Of a stretch of 64,000 nt of DNA, positions 36,888 to 45,639 are shown piece after piece. The position numbers and the translations under genes are program-made. This DNA is from Clostridium sp. AM34-11AC. Lineage in GTDB: Bacteria; Bacillota; Clostridia; Lachnospirales; Lachnospiraceae. The stretch spans positions 1-64,000 of the forward strand of contig NZ_QWGL01000002.1 in the NCBI RefSeq assembly GCF_003435375.1, read 5' to 3'. The notes beneath the pieces are model-generated. The model saw only the letters and a list, made by a program, of their open reading frames with translations. It ran no database searches and was not told the DNA's origin. Position 1 is the stretch's first letter; each line of letters begins with the position of its first letter.

Positions 36888-38213
36888 ATGAGAAAAGCAG
36901 CGCTGCATAATCTTGGCTGCAAAGTAAATGCATACGAAACGGAGGCCATGGAACAGCTTCTGGAGGCTGCAGGCTATGAGATCGTGAGCTTTGAGGAGAA
37001 AGCGGATGTCTATGTCATCAACACCTGTTCCGTGACAAATGTTGCAGATAAAAAATCCCGCCAGATGCTGCACCGCGCGAAGGCGAAGAATCCGGACGCG
37101 GTGGTAGTTGCGGCAGGATGCTATGTCCAGGCGGCGGCGGACAAACTGAGAGAGGATGCCGCTGTTGATCTGATCATCGGAAACAACCGCAAGGCGGACC
37201 TTGTCCCGCTTCTGGAGGCATGGTTTGCCGGAAAAGAGATCCGGGAGTCCATCACGGACCTTGCGGGATCCAACGAGTACGAGAAACTTCACATCAACAA
37301 ACAGGCGGAGCACACCCGCGCCTTCATCAAGGTTCAGGACGGCTGCAACCAGTTCTGCAGCTACTGCATCATTCCGTATACGAGAGGCCGCGTCAGAAGC
37401 CGCCGGCCGGAGGATGTGGAGGAGGAAGTAAAGATCCTGGCAGAGGAAGGTTACAAGGAGATCGTTCTCACCGGAATCCACCTGACCTCCTACGGCATCG
37501 ATTTCAAGGATGAGGGAATCGACTTTCTGACACTGATTAAGAGACTTCATGAGATCGACGGAATCGAGCGGATCCGTTTTGGTTCCTTAGAGCCCCGTGT
37601 CATCACAGAAGAGTTCGCGTCGGAGCTTTCCAGGCTTCCGAAGATCTGTCCGCATTTCCACCTGTCCCTGCAGAGCGGATGCGACGATACCCTGAAGCGC
37701 ATGAACCGCCATTACACCTGCAAGGAATATGCGGACCGCTGTGAGATCTTAAGAAAACACTTCAGGAATCCGGCGATCACGACGGATGTTATCGTCGGAT
37801 TTCCGGCAGAGACGGATGCGGACTTTGAGACAACAAGGAGATTCCTCGAAAAAGTTCACTTCTACGAGATGCATGTGTTCCCGTATTCCAGACGTGCCGG
37901 AACCCGCGCGGACCGGATGCCTGACCAGGTGCCGGAGCCGGTGAAGAAAGAGCGCAGCGCCGTTCTCTTAAAACTCGAGAAGAAGATGTCCGGGGAGTAC
38001 AGAAGTTCCTTCGCGGGAACAGAACAGGAGATCCTTCTGGAGGAACCGGTGACCATCAATGACGAGATCTACATGACCGGGTATACAAAGGAATATGTAA
38101 AGGCAGCGATCCGTCTCGACGGACGTGATCCGAAAGCGCTGAAAAATACGTTCGTTTCGGGCATTCTTGGAGATTTTCTGACAGAGGAGATTCTGCTTCT
38201 GAACGAAAAATAA
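36888..38213 (+). CDS. mtaB: tRNA t6A37 methylthiotransferase MtaB
   Basis: Radical-SAM enzyme that converts t6A37 to ms2t6A37 in tRNAs reading ANN codons. 441 residues: an N-terminal MTTase domain with cluster cysteines (LGCKVN, INTCSVTN, AAGCY), the radical-SAM motif CxxxCxxC in DGCNQFCSYC, and a C-terminal TRAM domain. ATG 36888 follows AAGGAG. In Firmicutes it is the usual next gene after rsmE; here the desulfurase, thiI and the HPr-like gene intervene. Confidence 0.96.
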   Translation: MRKAALHNLGCKVNAYETEAMEQLLEAAGYEIVSFEEKADVYVINTCSVTNVADKKSRQMLHRAKAKNPDAVVVAAGCYVQAAADKLREDAAVDLIIGNNRKADLVPLLEAWFAGKEIRESITDLAGSNEYEKLHINKQAEHTRAFIKVQDGCNQFCSYCIIPYTRGRVRSRRPEDVEEEVKILAEEGYKEIVLTGIHLTSYGIDFKDEGIDFLTLIKRLHEIDGIERIRFGSLEPRVITEEFASELSRLPKICPHFHLSLQSGCDDTLKRMNRHYTCKEYADRCEILRKHFRNPAITTDVIVGFPAETDADFETTRRFLEKVHFYEMHVFPYSRRAGTRADRMPDQVPEPVKKERSAVLLKLEKKMSGEYRSSFAGTEQEILLEEPVTINDEIYMTGYTKEYVKAAIRLDGRDPKALKNTFVSGILGDFLTEEILLLNEK

Positions 38214-38313
38214 GTATTTTTGGCACCCAAAATGCCGTGAAACAGTGTTGGAAGTCCCGATTTTTCTGGCTGAAAATGAAAAACAGCGTTAAATTGGGCG
38301 AGTAAGTTTTATA

Positions 38314-38342
38314 TTGCACAAAATATGAAAGTAGAGTAGAAT
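38314..38342 (+). promoter_or_regulatory. Candidate promoter of the ireB-ruvX unit
   Basis: -35 TTGCAC (38314-38319), 17-bp spacer, -10 TAGAAT (38337-38342). The -35 match is weak, the -10 good. Confidence 0.55.
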
Positions 38343-38413
38343 AAGGATAGCAACAAAAGGAGTGGCTTTGCGCGAAAAGCGCGGGACAGCCGTCGAAGGA
38401 CGTGGGGATATTT

Positions 38414-38677
38414 ATGGGCGATATCAGTAATACACAATATTTTAAAGCGGTACAGGAAGATAAAAAACTGGAGGTTGGTGAGGTCCTCCGTGAGGTTTAC
38501 GAGGCGCTCACGGAAAAGGGATACAACCCGATCAACCAGATCGTCGGCTATATCATGTCTGGTGATCCGACCTATATTACAAGCTACAAGAGCGCAAGAA
38601 GCCTGATCATGAAGGTGGAACGTGATGAGATCCTGGAAGAACTGATGGAGAATTATATCGATACGAGACTCCGCTAG
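38414..38677 (+). CDS. ireB: IreB family regulatory phosphoprotein (UPF0297)
   Basis: An 87-residue protein with the family start [10 protein letters not shown], the centre [24 protein letters not shown] and the end [12 protein letters not shown]. In Enterococcus IreB is a substrate of the Ser/Thr kinase IreK and affects cephalosporin tolerance. ATG 38414 follows GGGGA; a GTG at 38402 is less likely. It is followed by ruvX and a DUF1292 gene, matching the yrzL-yrrK-yrzB order of Bacillus. Confidence 0.93.
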   Translation: MGDISNTQYFKAVQEDKKLEVGEVLREVYEALTEKGYNPINQIVGYIMSGDPTYITSYKSARSLIMKVERDEILEELMENYIDTRLR

Positions 38678-38767
38678 TTTCCGGGAAAGATAAGAAAGAA
38701 TATGCAGACAGCCGGGAATCACCGGCTGGTTTTGCTATGAGGAAAAACAGATAGGATAATATACGTT

Positions 38768-39202
38768 ATGAGAATACTCGGACTGGATTTCGGTTCAAAG
38801 ACCGTAGGAGTCGCAGTCAGCGACGGACTTCTCCTGACGGCACAGGGTGTCGAGACCATCGAGCGCAAGGACGAGAATAAACTGCGCAAGACATGCGCCC
38901 GGATCGAGGAGCTGATCGCGGAGTACGAGATCACGGAGATCGTGCTGGGACTTCCGAAAAATATGAACAATACAGAAGGAGAGCGCGTCGAAAAGACGAA
39001 AGCTTTCGGAGAAATGCTGGAGCGCCGTACCGGACTTCCGGTGCATTACTGGGATGAACGTCTCACGACCGTTGCTGCGGAACAGATCCTGATGGAGAGC
39101 GGAGTGCGCCGCGAGAACAGAAAAGCGGTGATCGATAAAGTCGCTGCGGGGCTGATCTTACAGGGTTATCTGGACTGCCTGAAAACAAAGGAAAACGAAT
39201 AG
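38768..39202 (+). CDS. ruvX: YqgF/RuvX family Holliday junction resolvase-like nuclease
   Basis: A 144-residue RNase H-fold protein. [19 protein letters not shown] carries the first catalytic aspartate (D7), [13 protein letters not shown] is the second motif and YWDERLTT the third. The family is linked to 16S rRNA 5' maturation and perhaps to recombination. Lies between ireB and the DUF1292 gene as in other Firmicutes. Confidence 0.95.
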   Translation: MRILGLDFGSKTVGVAVSDGLLLTAQGVETIERKDENKLRKTCARIEELIAEYEITEIVLGLPKNMNNTEGERVEKTKAFGEMLERRTGLPVHYWDERLTTVAAEQILMESGVRRENRKAVIDKVAAGLILQGYLDCLKTKENE

Positions 39203-39207
39203 AACGA

Positions 39208-39234
39208 GTAACTGTAAGGATACCGAACAGTTAC
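39208..39234. repeat. Small palindrome of the CTGAACWGTWAC type
   Basis: GTAACTGT (39208-39215) pairs with ACAGTTAC (39227-39234); the right half reads CCGAACAGTTAC. ATTTTT follows, so it could also be a weak terminator between ruvX and the DUF1292 gene. Confidence 0.55.
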
Positions 39235-39261
39235 GCATTTTTCAGAGACAGGAGAATATGT

Positions 39262-39531
39262 ATGGAAGAGAGAAAGATCATGCTGGTCGATGATGACCAG
39301 ACACTGGAATTCTATGTTGTGGAGGAGACAAAATTAAACGGGGCAAACTATCTTCTTGTCACAGACGCGGAAGATGACGACGAGGAAGGCGACTGCTATA
39401 TCTTAAAGGATATGTCCGGCGCAGACGAGTCTGATGCTCTCTATGAGTTCGTGGAAGATGAGGACGAGCTGGAAGGTCTCATGAAGATCTTCGCGGAGCT
39501 TCTTGACGACGTGGATCTCGAGAAACAGTAG
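39262..39531 (+). CDS. DUF1292 family acidic protein (YrzB-like)
   Basis: An 89-residue very acidic protein (VTDAEDDDEEGDCYILKD, then EFVEDEDELEGLMKIF) typical of DUF1292. Function is unknown. GGAGAA precedes the ATG. Its place after ireB-ruvX is conserved from Bacillus to Clostridia, so a role in the same cellular process is possible. Confidence 0.9.
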   Translation: MEERKIMLVDDDQTLEFYVVEETKLNGANYLLVTDAEDDDEEGDCYILKDMSGADESDALYEFVEDEDELEGLMKIFAELLDDVDLEKQ

Positions 39532-39739
39532 AGCACGTACAAAAAGCAGAAAACAAACATTCAATACACAGATACAGACAAACAATCGTATTGACAGTCA
39601 GGAAACTTGCCCGTCTGGATGACGGGAAATAGGCGGGTCCTGGTGCTTGGAAAAGAAACTGATCGAATACAGGACCGGTTGCTGTCTGCGCAGAACGCTG
39701 GCAGCAGGAAGGGATTCGGAGGACAGATGTTGGGGGACA

Positions 39740-40228
39740 ATGAAGATGAACGACGAAACGGTAAAAGGACTGCTGCGCAAGGCAGGACTCAAAGTAACAA
39801 ATCAGCGTATGATGGTACTTGATATTATTGCGTCCCATCCAGCGGAACATCTGACTGCGGAAGAAATTTATGATTTAGCGAAAGTAAACAGCCCGGAGAT
39901 CGGACTGGCTACGATATACAGGACCGTACAGGTCCTTTTAGACCTGCATGTAATCGACAAAGTCACATTTGATGACGGTTTTACCCGGTATGAGCTGAAC
40001 GGTGAAGAAAGCGCGTCGGGACACCGCCACCACCATGCCATCTGCACCGGCTGCGGAAAGGTGTATTCCCTTGAATCAGACCTTTTGGACAGCCTGGAAG
40101 AAGAGGTCATGGAGAAACTGGGCTTTCTCGTGACGAACCACGAGGTGAAGCTCTACGGACTTTGCAGTGAATGCAGGAAGAAGAATGAAAAGAAAGAGGT
40201 TATGAATCGTGAAGAACGTGAAAAATGA
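39740..40228 (+). CDS. Fur family metal- or peroxide-responsive repressor
   Basis: About 162 residues of the Fur/PerR/Zur family: winged helix (GLKVTNQRMMVLDII, ATIYRTVQVLLD), then a dimerisation domain with GHRHHHAICTGCG and LYGLCSECR. These carry the regulatory histidines and two CxxC pairs of a structural zinc site. Which metal or signal it senses cannot be told from sequence alone. The start is uncertain: ATG 39740 or ATG 39746, both after GGGGGA. The 3' end overlaps rnjA by 20 nt, suggesting coupling. Confidence 0.9.
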   Translation: MKMNDETVKGLLRKAGLKVTNQRMMVLDIIASHPAEHLTAEEIYDLAKVNSPEIGLATIYRTVQVLLDLHVIDKVTFDDGFTRYELNGEESASGHRHHHAICTGCGKVYSLESDLLDSLEEEVMEKLGFLVTNHEVKLYGLCSECRKKNEKKEVMNREEREK

Positions 40229-41885
40229 TACAGCAGACTGCAAAGTCAAAATTATCCCTCTCGGGGGACTGGAACAGATCGGAATGAACATGACAGCCAT
40301 CGAGTACGGCGACAGCATCATCATTATGGACTGCGGACTTGCATTCCCCAGTGATGACATGCTTGGAATCGATCTTGTCATTCCGGATGTGACCTATCTA
40401 AAAGATAATTATGAGAAAGTAAAAGGATTCGTTATTACCCACGGTCATGAGGACCATATCGGAGCGCTTCCGTACGTGTTAAAAATGGTGAACGCGCCGG
40501 TCTATGCGACAAAGTTGACCATGGGCTTAATTGACCATAAACTCGAAGAGAACAACATGCTGCGCAGCGTAAAGCGCAAGGTCGTAAAGCACGGACAGTC
40601 CATCAATCTCGGCTGTTTCCGCGTAGAATTTATCAAGATGAATCACTCCATCGAGGACGCGGCTGCCCTTGCCGTATTCACACCTGCGGGAATCATCTTA
40701 AACACCGGTGACTTCAAGATCGACTACACTCCGGTATTCGGCGATGTGACAGATCTCCAGAGACTGGCAGAGCTTGGAAAGAAAGGCGTTCTTGCCCTTC
40801 TCTGTGATTCCACAAACGCGATCCGTCCTGGATTTACCATGTCCGAGAGAACCGTCGGAAAGACCTTTGATGCGATCTTTGCGGAGCATCAGCAGAACCG
40901 TATCATTGTTGCGACATTCGCCTCCAACGTGGACCGTGTCCAGCAGGTCATCAACTCCGCATGCAAGTATGGCAGAAAAGTCGTTGTGGAAGGCCGCAGC
41001 ATGGTCAACGTCATCGGAACTGCCCAGGAGCTCGGATACATCAATATCCCGGATGGAACTCTCGTGGATATTGAACAGTTAAAGAATTATAAGGAAGAGG
41101 ATACCGTCCTCATCACAACAGGAAGCCAGGGCGAGTCCATGGCAGCTCTTTCCAGAATGGCATCCTCCATGCACCGAAAGGTTTCCATTACCCCGCGTGA
41201 TGTGGTTGTTTTAAGCTCCACCCCGATCCCGGGAAATGAGAAGGCCGTATCAAGAGTCATCAATGAGCTCTCAATGAAGGGCGCGAAGGTCATCTCCCAG
41301 GATACCCACGTATCCGGACATGCCTGCCAGGAGGAGATCAAGCTTGTCTACTCCTTAGTACGCCCGAAATTTGCGATCCCGATCCACGGCGAGTACCGTC
41401 ACAGAATGGCACAGAAGGAGCTTGCGATCTCTCTTGGAATCCCGAAGGAGAATGTTGTGATGCTCCACACAGGAGACGTGCTTGAAATCGGTGAGAGCGG
41501 AGCGGACGTCATCGATCATGTACAGTCTGGCGGTGTTCTCGTTGACGGACTCGGTGTTGGAGATGTCGGAAACATTGTTCTCCGCGACCGCCAGAACCTT
41601 GCCCAGAATGGCATCATCATCGTTGTCCTGACGCTGGAGAAGCATTCCAATATGCTGCTCTCCGGACCGGATATCGTATCCCGAGGATTTGTCTATGTGC
41701 GTGAATCCGAGGATCTGATGGAAGAGGCTCAGGCAATCGTGGATCAGGCTGTGGCAGACTGCTTAGAGCGTCACGTGTCTGATTGGGGCAAGATCAAGAA
41801 CATCATCCGTGACAGCTTAAGCGACTTCTTATGGAAACGAATCAAGAGAAACCCGATGATCCTTCCGATCATCATGGAAGTTTAA
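40209..41885 (+). CDS. rnj: Ribonuclease J
   Basis: Metallo-beta-lactamase/beta-CASP nuclease with 5'-3' exo- and endonuclease activity, central to mRNA decay in Firmicutes. 558 residues: THGHEDHIG (metal ligands), DCGLAFP, a GDFKIDYTP motif, the beta-CASP domain with TTGSQGE and HVSGHA, then IHGEYRH and the C-terminal domain. GTG 40209 lies downstream of GAGG and overlaps the fur end. A palindromic repeat region follows. Confidence 0.96.
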   Translation: MKNVKNDTADCKVKIIPLGGLEQIGMNMTAIEYGDSIIIMDCGLAFPSDDMLGIDLVIPDVTYLKDNYEKVKGFVITHGHEDHIGALPYVLKMVNAPVYATKLTMGLIDHKLEENNMLRSVKRKVVKHGQSINLGCFRVEFIKMNHSIEDAAALAVFTPAGIILNTGDFKIDYTPVFGDVTDLQRLAELGKKGVLALLCDSTNAIRPGFTMSERTVGKTFDAIFAEHQQNRIIVATFASNVDRVQQVINSACKYGRKVVVEGRSMVNVIGTAQELGYINIPDGTLVDIEQLKNYKEEDTVLITTGSQGESMAALSRMASSMHRKVSITPRDVVVLSSTPIPGNEKAVSRVINELSMKGAKVISQDTHVSGHACQEEIKLVYSLVRPKFAIPIHGEYRHRMAQKELAISLGIPKENVVMLHTGDVLEIGESGADVIDHVQSGGVLVDGLGVGDVGNIVLRDRQNLAQNGIIIVVLTLEKHSNMLLSGPDIVSRGFVYVRESEDLMEEAQAIVDQAVADCLERHVSDWGKIKNIIRDSLSDFLWKRIKRNPMILPIIMEV

Positions 41886-41899
41886 ATGAACCCAGTTAG

Positions 41900-42030
41900 C
41901 CGTGCACCGAGCTGGGCTGAAAATTGTGTTGCAAGCTTGCTTGCATAAGCAATTTTTGGCACAGCTCAGTATAGGGGGGGAACGCCCCCGACTTCTTGTT
42001 TTCATGCACATGAAAACAAGAAGATACACG
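41900..42030. repeat. Composite hairpin element, second copy
   Basis: AAAATTG...CAATTTT (41920-41956), containing GCAAGC-TT-GCTTGC (41931-41944), is followed by a GGGGG-AAC-GCCCCC stem and a hairpin with arms CTTCTTGTTTTCAT (41992-42005) and its exact complement (42010-42023). The outer hairpins match the element at 4712-4866 in reverse order and orientation; the middle stem differs. It may terminate rnj. Confidence 0.82.
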
Positions 42031-42056
42031 GCGGAGCTACCTGCAAGGGAAATGAT

Positions 42057-42461
42057 ATGAGCAAGATAACGAGAGAAATCAACAAAATCAGCCTGTTTGT
42101 CATCAGCACATCCGGAAGGATCATCCTGTACGGTCTCGCTGCGGTACTCATCGTTACGGGGGCGAGAAGCGCCTACTCCTTCGGACATGGGATCTTCTAC
42201 GCGCCGGCAATGGAAGCAGAGCCTGGAACAGAAAAGAGTATCAAACTGGACGGGGATGAGTCGGTGGAAGAGGTCGGAAAGATCTTAAAGAAAGCCGGTC
42301 TGATCCGCGATGCCCGCACATTTACGATCCAGGCAAAATGCTATGGATATGAAGTGAACGCGGGAACCTACGAGTTAAACACCTCGAAGGATTCCAAGGA
42401 GCTGATCAATATTTTAAAGGAAAATCCGGACGATACCGCGAAGGAAGACACAAAATCATGA
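42057..42461 (+). CDS. Short MltG/YceG-like membrane protein without catalytic domain
   Basis: A 134-residue protein with one membrane segment (about 20-42) followed by a small extracytoplasmic domain: a segment like VEEVGKILKKAGLIRDARTFTIQAKCYGYEVNAGTYELN. This is the N-terminal LysM-like portion of endolytic transglycosylase MltG (YrrL). The catalytic domain with its glutamate, normally another 200 or so residues, is absent and no remnant follows. It is at the yrrL position, before the yrrM and U32 homologues. It is probably a trimmed MltG relative with a regulatory role; alternatively it may be an eroded gene. AAGGGA upstream; overlaps the next gene (ATGA). Confidence 0.75.
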   Translation: MSKITREINKISLFVISTSGRIILYGLAAVLIVTGARSAYSFGHGIFYAPAMEAEPGTEKSIKLDGDESVEEVGKILKKAGLIRDARTFTIQAKCYGYEVNAGTYELNTSKDSKELINILKENPDDTAKEDTKS

Positions 42462-43117
42462 TCACGGAAAACAGACTTACGACTTATATAAATTCCCTGG
42501 CCCAGGGAGACGGACCGCTTATTGAGACGATCGCTGAGAATGCTGTGAAGAACAGGGTTCCGATCATCCGCAGGGAGACAGCATCGCTCTTAAAGACGAT
42601 GGTGACGCTGGTGGCTCCGAACCGGATCCTTGAAGTTGGAACTGCGGTCGGATACTCGGCACTTTTGATGGCATCGGTGATGCCAAAAGAGTGCCGGATC
42701 ACGACCATTGAAAAATATGAAAAGAGGATCCCGGAGGCGAAGGAAAACTTCCGCCTTGCTGGGATGGAAGAAAAAATCACGCTGCTGGAGGGCGATGCCG
42801 GGGAAATCCTTGCGGGTCTTTCCGGCTCCTTTGATTTTATCTTCATGGACGCGGCAAAGGGCCAGTACATCAACTGGCTGCCGGATATCCTGCGCCTTCT
42901 GCGGGATGGCGGACTTTTAATGTCTGACAATGTCCTCCAGGACGGAACGATCATGGAATCGCGTTACGCGGTGGAGCGCCGTGACCGGACGATCCACGAG
43001 CGGATGCGGGAGTATTTATATACGTTAAAACATATGGATGAATTCGAGACTTCGATCCTGCCGGTGGGCGACGGGGTCGCGCTCAGTGTGAAAAAAGGAA
43101 GCGGTCCGGCAAAATAG
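42458..43117 (+). CDS. trmR: tRNA 5-hydroxyuridine methyltransferase-like O-methyltransferase
   Basis: A 219-residue class I O-methyltransferase of the caffeoyl-CoA/catechol type: SAM loop ILEVGTAVGYS (about 62-72), MDAAKGQY with the metal-binding aspartate and DNVLQDG. In Bacillus the syntenic YrrM (TrmR) methylates 5-hydroxyuridine 34 of tRNA to 5-methoxyuridine. The conserved position just before the U32 gene supports this role. Overlaps the upstream gene by 4 nt. Confidence 0.88.
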   Translation: MITENRLTTYINSLAQGDGPLIETIAENAVKNRVPIIRRETASLLKTMVTLVAPNRILEVGTAVGYSALLMASVMPKECRITTIEKYEKRIPEAKENFRLAGMEEKITLLEGDAGEILAGLSGSFDFIFMDAAKGQYINWLPDILRLLRDGGLLMSDNVLQDGTIMESRYAVERRDRTIHERMREYLYTLKHMDEFETSILPVGDGVALSVKKGSGPAK

Positions 43118-43187
43118 AGGCGGACTTGTTTCATGCGGTCAGCGCAGCGGGTGTGCAGACCGGTTGAACATTTGGAAAGGATGAATT

Positions 43188-44417
43188 ATGAGAAAAACAG
43201 AACTTCTGATTCCGGCAGGAAGCCTTGATGTCTTAAAGACAGCCGTTATCTACGGCGCTGATGCTGTATATCTCGGCGGTGAGGCATTCGGCCTCCGCGC
43301 CAAGGCGAAAAACTTTACGAACGAAGAGATCATGGAGGGCATCAAATTTGCCCATGACCACGGCGTAAAGGTGTATATCACAGCGAATATTCTCGCGCAC
43401 AACGACGACCTTGCAGGTGTTGAGGAGTATTTTGAGGAGTTAAAGACGATCCGTCCGGACGCTCTCATTATCTCAGACCCGGGTGTTTTCACCATCGCAA
43501 AGCGGGTACTCCCGGATATGGAGATCCATATCAGCACCCAGGCGAACAATACAAACTATGGAACATATCTCTTCTGGCATGAGCTCGGCGCAAAGCGTGT
43601 GGTTTCCGCCAGAGAGTTATCTTTAAAGGAGATCAAGGAGATCCGGGAGCATATCCCGGAAGACATGGAGATCGAGAGCTTCATCCACGGCGCGATGTGC
43701 ATTTCCTACTCCGGAAGATGCCTGCTCAGCAACTTCTTTACGGGCCGCGACGCGAACCAGGGTGCCTGTACCCATCCGTGCCGCTGGAAATACTCCGTTG
43801 TGGAGGAGACGAGACCGGGCGAGTATATGCCGGTATACGAGAATGAGCGAGGAACCTATATTTTCAACTCCAAGGATCTCTGCATGATCGAGCATGTGCC
43901 GGAGATGATCGACGCCGGAATCGACAGTTTTAAGATCGAAGGCCGCATGAAGACGGCGCTCTATGTGGCAACAGTTGCCAGGACCTACCGCAAAGCCATC
44001 GATGACTATCTGGAGAATCCGGAGAAATATAAAGCGAACATGGAGTGGTACAAGGAAGAGATCGGAAAGTGCACTTACCGTGAGTTTACCACAGGTTTTT
44101 ACTTTGGAAAACCGACGTCCGAGACCCAGATCTACGACAGCAACACGTATGTAAAGAACTATATCTATCTCGGAACTGCGGAAGAGCGCGATGCGAGAGG
44201 ATTCGCGAAGATCGAGCAGAAGAATAAGTTCTCCGTCGGTGAGACCATCGAGATCATGAAACCGGACGGAAGAAATATTTCCGCCCTTGTCCGCGGCATC
44301 TACACCGAGGAGGGCGAGAGCCAGGAGAGTGCACCGCATCCGAAACAGGTCCTCTATATCGACCTGGACGGGGAAGTGGAGCAGTACGATATTCTGCGTA
44401 AGAAAGAGGCAGAGTAA
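43188..44417 (+). CDS. U32 family tRNA hydroxylation protein (TrhP-like)
   Basis: A 409-residue peptidase-U32-family protein. The family signature with FIHGAMC and SYSGRCLLS, and further cysteines (GACTHPCRWKY), suit a 4Fe-4S cluster. Family members TrhP (YegQ; YrrN/YrrO) use prephenate to hydroxylate uridine 34 of tRNA, not peptides. It lies directly after the TrmR-type gene, so the two likely make ho5U and then mo5U. Bacillus has two such genes side by side; only one is present here. GGAAAGG upstream. Confidence 0.9.
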   Translation: MRKTELLIPAGSLDVLKTAVIYGADAVYLGGEAFGLRAKAKNFTNEEIMEGIKFAHDHGVKVYITANILAHNDDLAGVEEYFEELKTIRPDALIISDPGVFTIAKRVLPDMEIHISTQANNTNYGTYLFWHELGAKRVVSARELSLKEIKEIREHIPEDMEIESFIHGAMCISYSGRCLLSNFFTGRDANQGACTHPCRWKYSVVEETRPGEYMPVYENERGTYIFNSKDLCMIEHVPEMIDAGIDSFKIEGRMKTALYVATVARTYRKAIDDYLENPEKYKANMEWYKEEIGKCTYREFTTGFYFGKPTSETQIYDSNTYVKNYIYLGTAEERDARGFAKIEQKNKFSVGETIEIMKPDGRNISALVRGIYTEEGESQESAPHPKQVLYIDLDGEVEQYDILRKKEAE

Positions 44418-44560
44418 GAGATTACCGGGTGGCGATTCCCTGAGTAGAAATGTTCACAGCACGCAGAGCTGGCTGGGATCCTGCGGGGCTGGAGGGAAAC
44501 ATTTTCAGAGTTGACAGAATTGCAGATAATAATGTGAAAGACTGGAAAGGAGGCATAATT

Positions 44561-45382
44561 GTGGCGGTAGTTTTTGGCATCCTTGGAATATTATGCCTCA
44601 TTTATTACGGCGTGATCGTGATCTACTCCGGCGCGGGAACTTCGTTCTCGGCGATCTGGATCATACTGGCGCTGGGATTTTTTGCCGCGGCCGCGGTGAT
44701 GAAGTTTTACCCGAGATTCCGCGACAAGATTCCGGTGCAGCTGGAAGTGGCGGTGATCACGTTTTTTTCAGCCATCGCCTTTATTTTTGTCGTGGTGGAA
44801 CTCATGATGGGTTTCAGCGCTATCTCCTTCCAGAAGGAGAGTGTGAACTACGTGATCGTCCTCGGCGCCCAGGTGCGCGGAAACAAGATCAGCCGCACCC
44901 TGGAGCGGCGCCTGGATAAGGCGGTGGAGTACGCGGCCTATCATCCGAACACGGTGTTCGTTCTTTCCGGCGGACAGGGCGATGATGAGGATGTGACAGA
45001 GGCATCCGCTATGTACCGATATATGAAGAGCCGTGGGGTGCCGGATTACCAGCTCCTCTTAGAGGAATCGTCCCGCAGCACTTACGAAAATATGGTATAC
45101 AGTAAGATTCTGATTACGGAAAGAGAACGTCTCCGCCGGGCAACGCTGCGCGCGGCCATGGCGGAATACGGTTACCTTCTTCCGCCGGATGAGGAAATCA
45201 CGATCCGCGTGGGCATCCTCACCAGCAATTTCCACGAACTCCGGGCAAAAGGAATCGCAAGACACGTCGGAATCCCGAATGTCAGCGGAATTTCCGCGAA
45301 GTCGGATCCGGTGCTTTTTGCACATTTTTGTGTCAGAGAGTGTTTTGCGATATTAAAAGATAAATTTGTGGGAAATATGTAA
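44561..45382 (+). CDS. YdcF/SanA-like DUF218 membrane protein
   Basis: 273 residues. The first 110 hold about four hydrophobic segments; the remainder is a DUF218 (YdcF/ElyC) domain with VIVLGAQVRGNKISRTLERRLDKA (partial), VLSGGQG and EESSRSTYENM. Proteins with this domain affect envelope or vancomycin sensitivity in other bacteria; the biochemical activity is not established. GTG 44561 follows AAAGGAGG at 7 nt; upstream in-frame codons are not homologous. Confidence 0.88.
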   Translation: MAVVFGILGILCLIYYGVIVIYSGAGTSFSAIWIILALGFFAAAAVMKFYPRFRDKIPVQLEVAVITFFSAIAFIFVVVELMMGFSAISFQKESVNYVIVLGAQVRGNKISRTLERRLDKAVEYAAYHPNTVFVLSGGQGDDEDVTEASAMYRYMKSRGVPDYQLLLEESSRSTYENMVYSKILITERERLRRATLRAAMAEYGYLLPPDEEITIRVGILTSNFHELRAKGIARHVGIPNVSGISAKSDPVLFAHFCVRECFAILKDKFVGNM

Positions 45383-45390
45383 ATAAGGGC

Positions 45391-45595
45391 ATCAAGGTCA
45401 GGAATCCGACGCAAGCTTGCCTGCAGGAGAGGGCATGACCTTGAGACCCGCCAAAAACATGAGTAAGCAGCCATTTTTTCGCAGAAAAAATGAGCGGATT
45501 ACGAATGTTTTTGAGGGTGCTATGTGCCGGTGGCACATGATCAGCACCGACCGGAGCGGAGCGCAGACGTGGAAGCACGAAGTGCGGAGCGATCC
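45391..45595 (+). repeat. Intergenic repeat, about 200 bp, copy A
   Basis: The element contains, in order: CGACGCAAGCTTGCCTGCAG, a CCGCCAAAAACATGAGTAAG stretch, a CATTTTTT...AAAAAATG hairpin, GAGCGGATTACGAATG, and a cruciform GTGCT-ATGTGCC-GGT-GGCACAT-AGCAC followed by CGACCGGAGCGGAGCG. The same order occurs at 48588-48840. It is non-coding and ends 45 bp before the M16C gene. Confidence 0.88.
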
Positions 45596-45639
45596 GGTTA
45601 CAACTATAGCCTAAAGCACAACAGAAAGGACATTCAGAT

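Noticed and set aside
36687..37550. Upstream extension of the HPr-like gene to a 366-codon frame
   Set aside because: The extension is antisense to mtaB, and the true start has a GGGAGG site at 36686.
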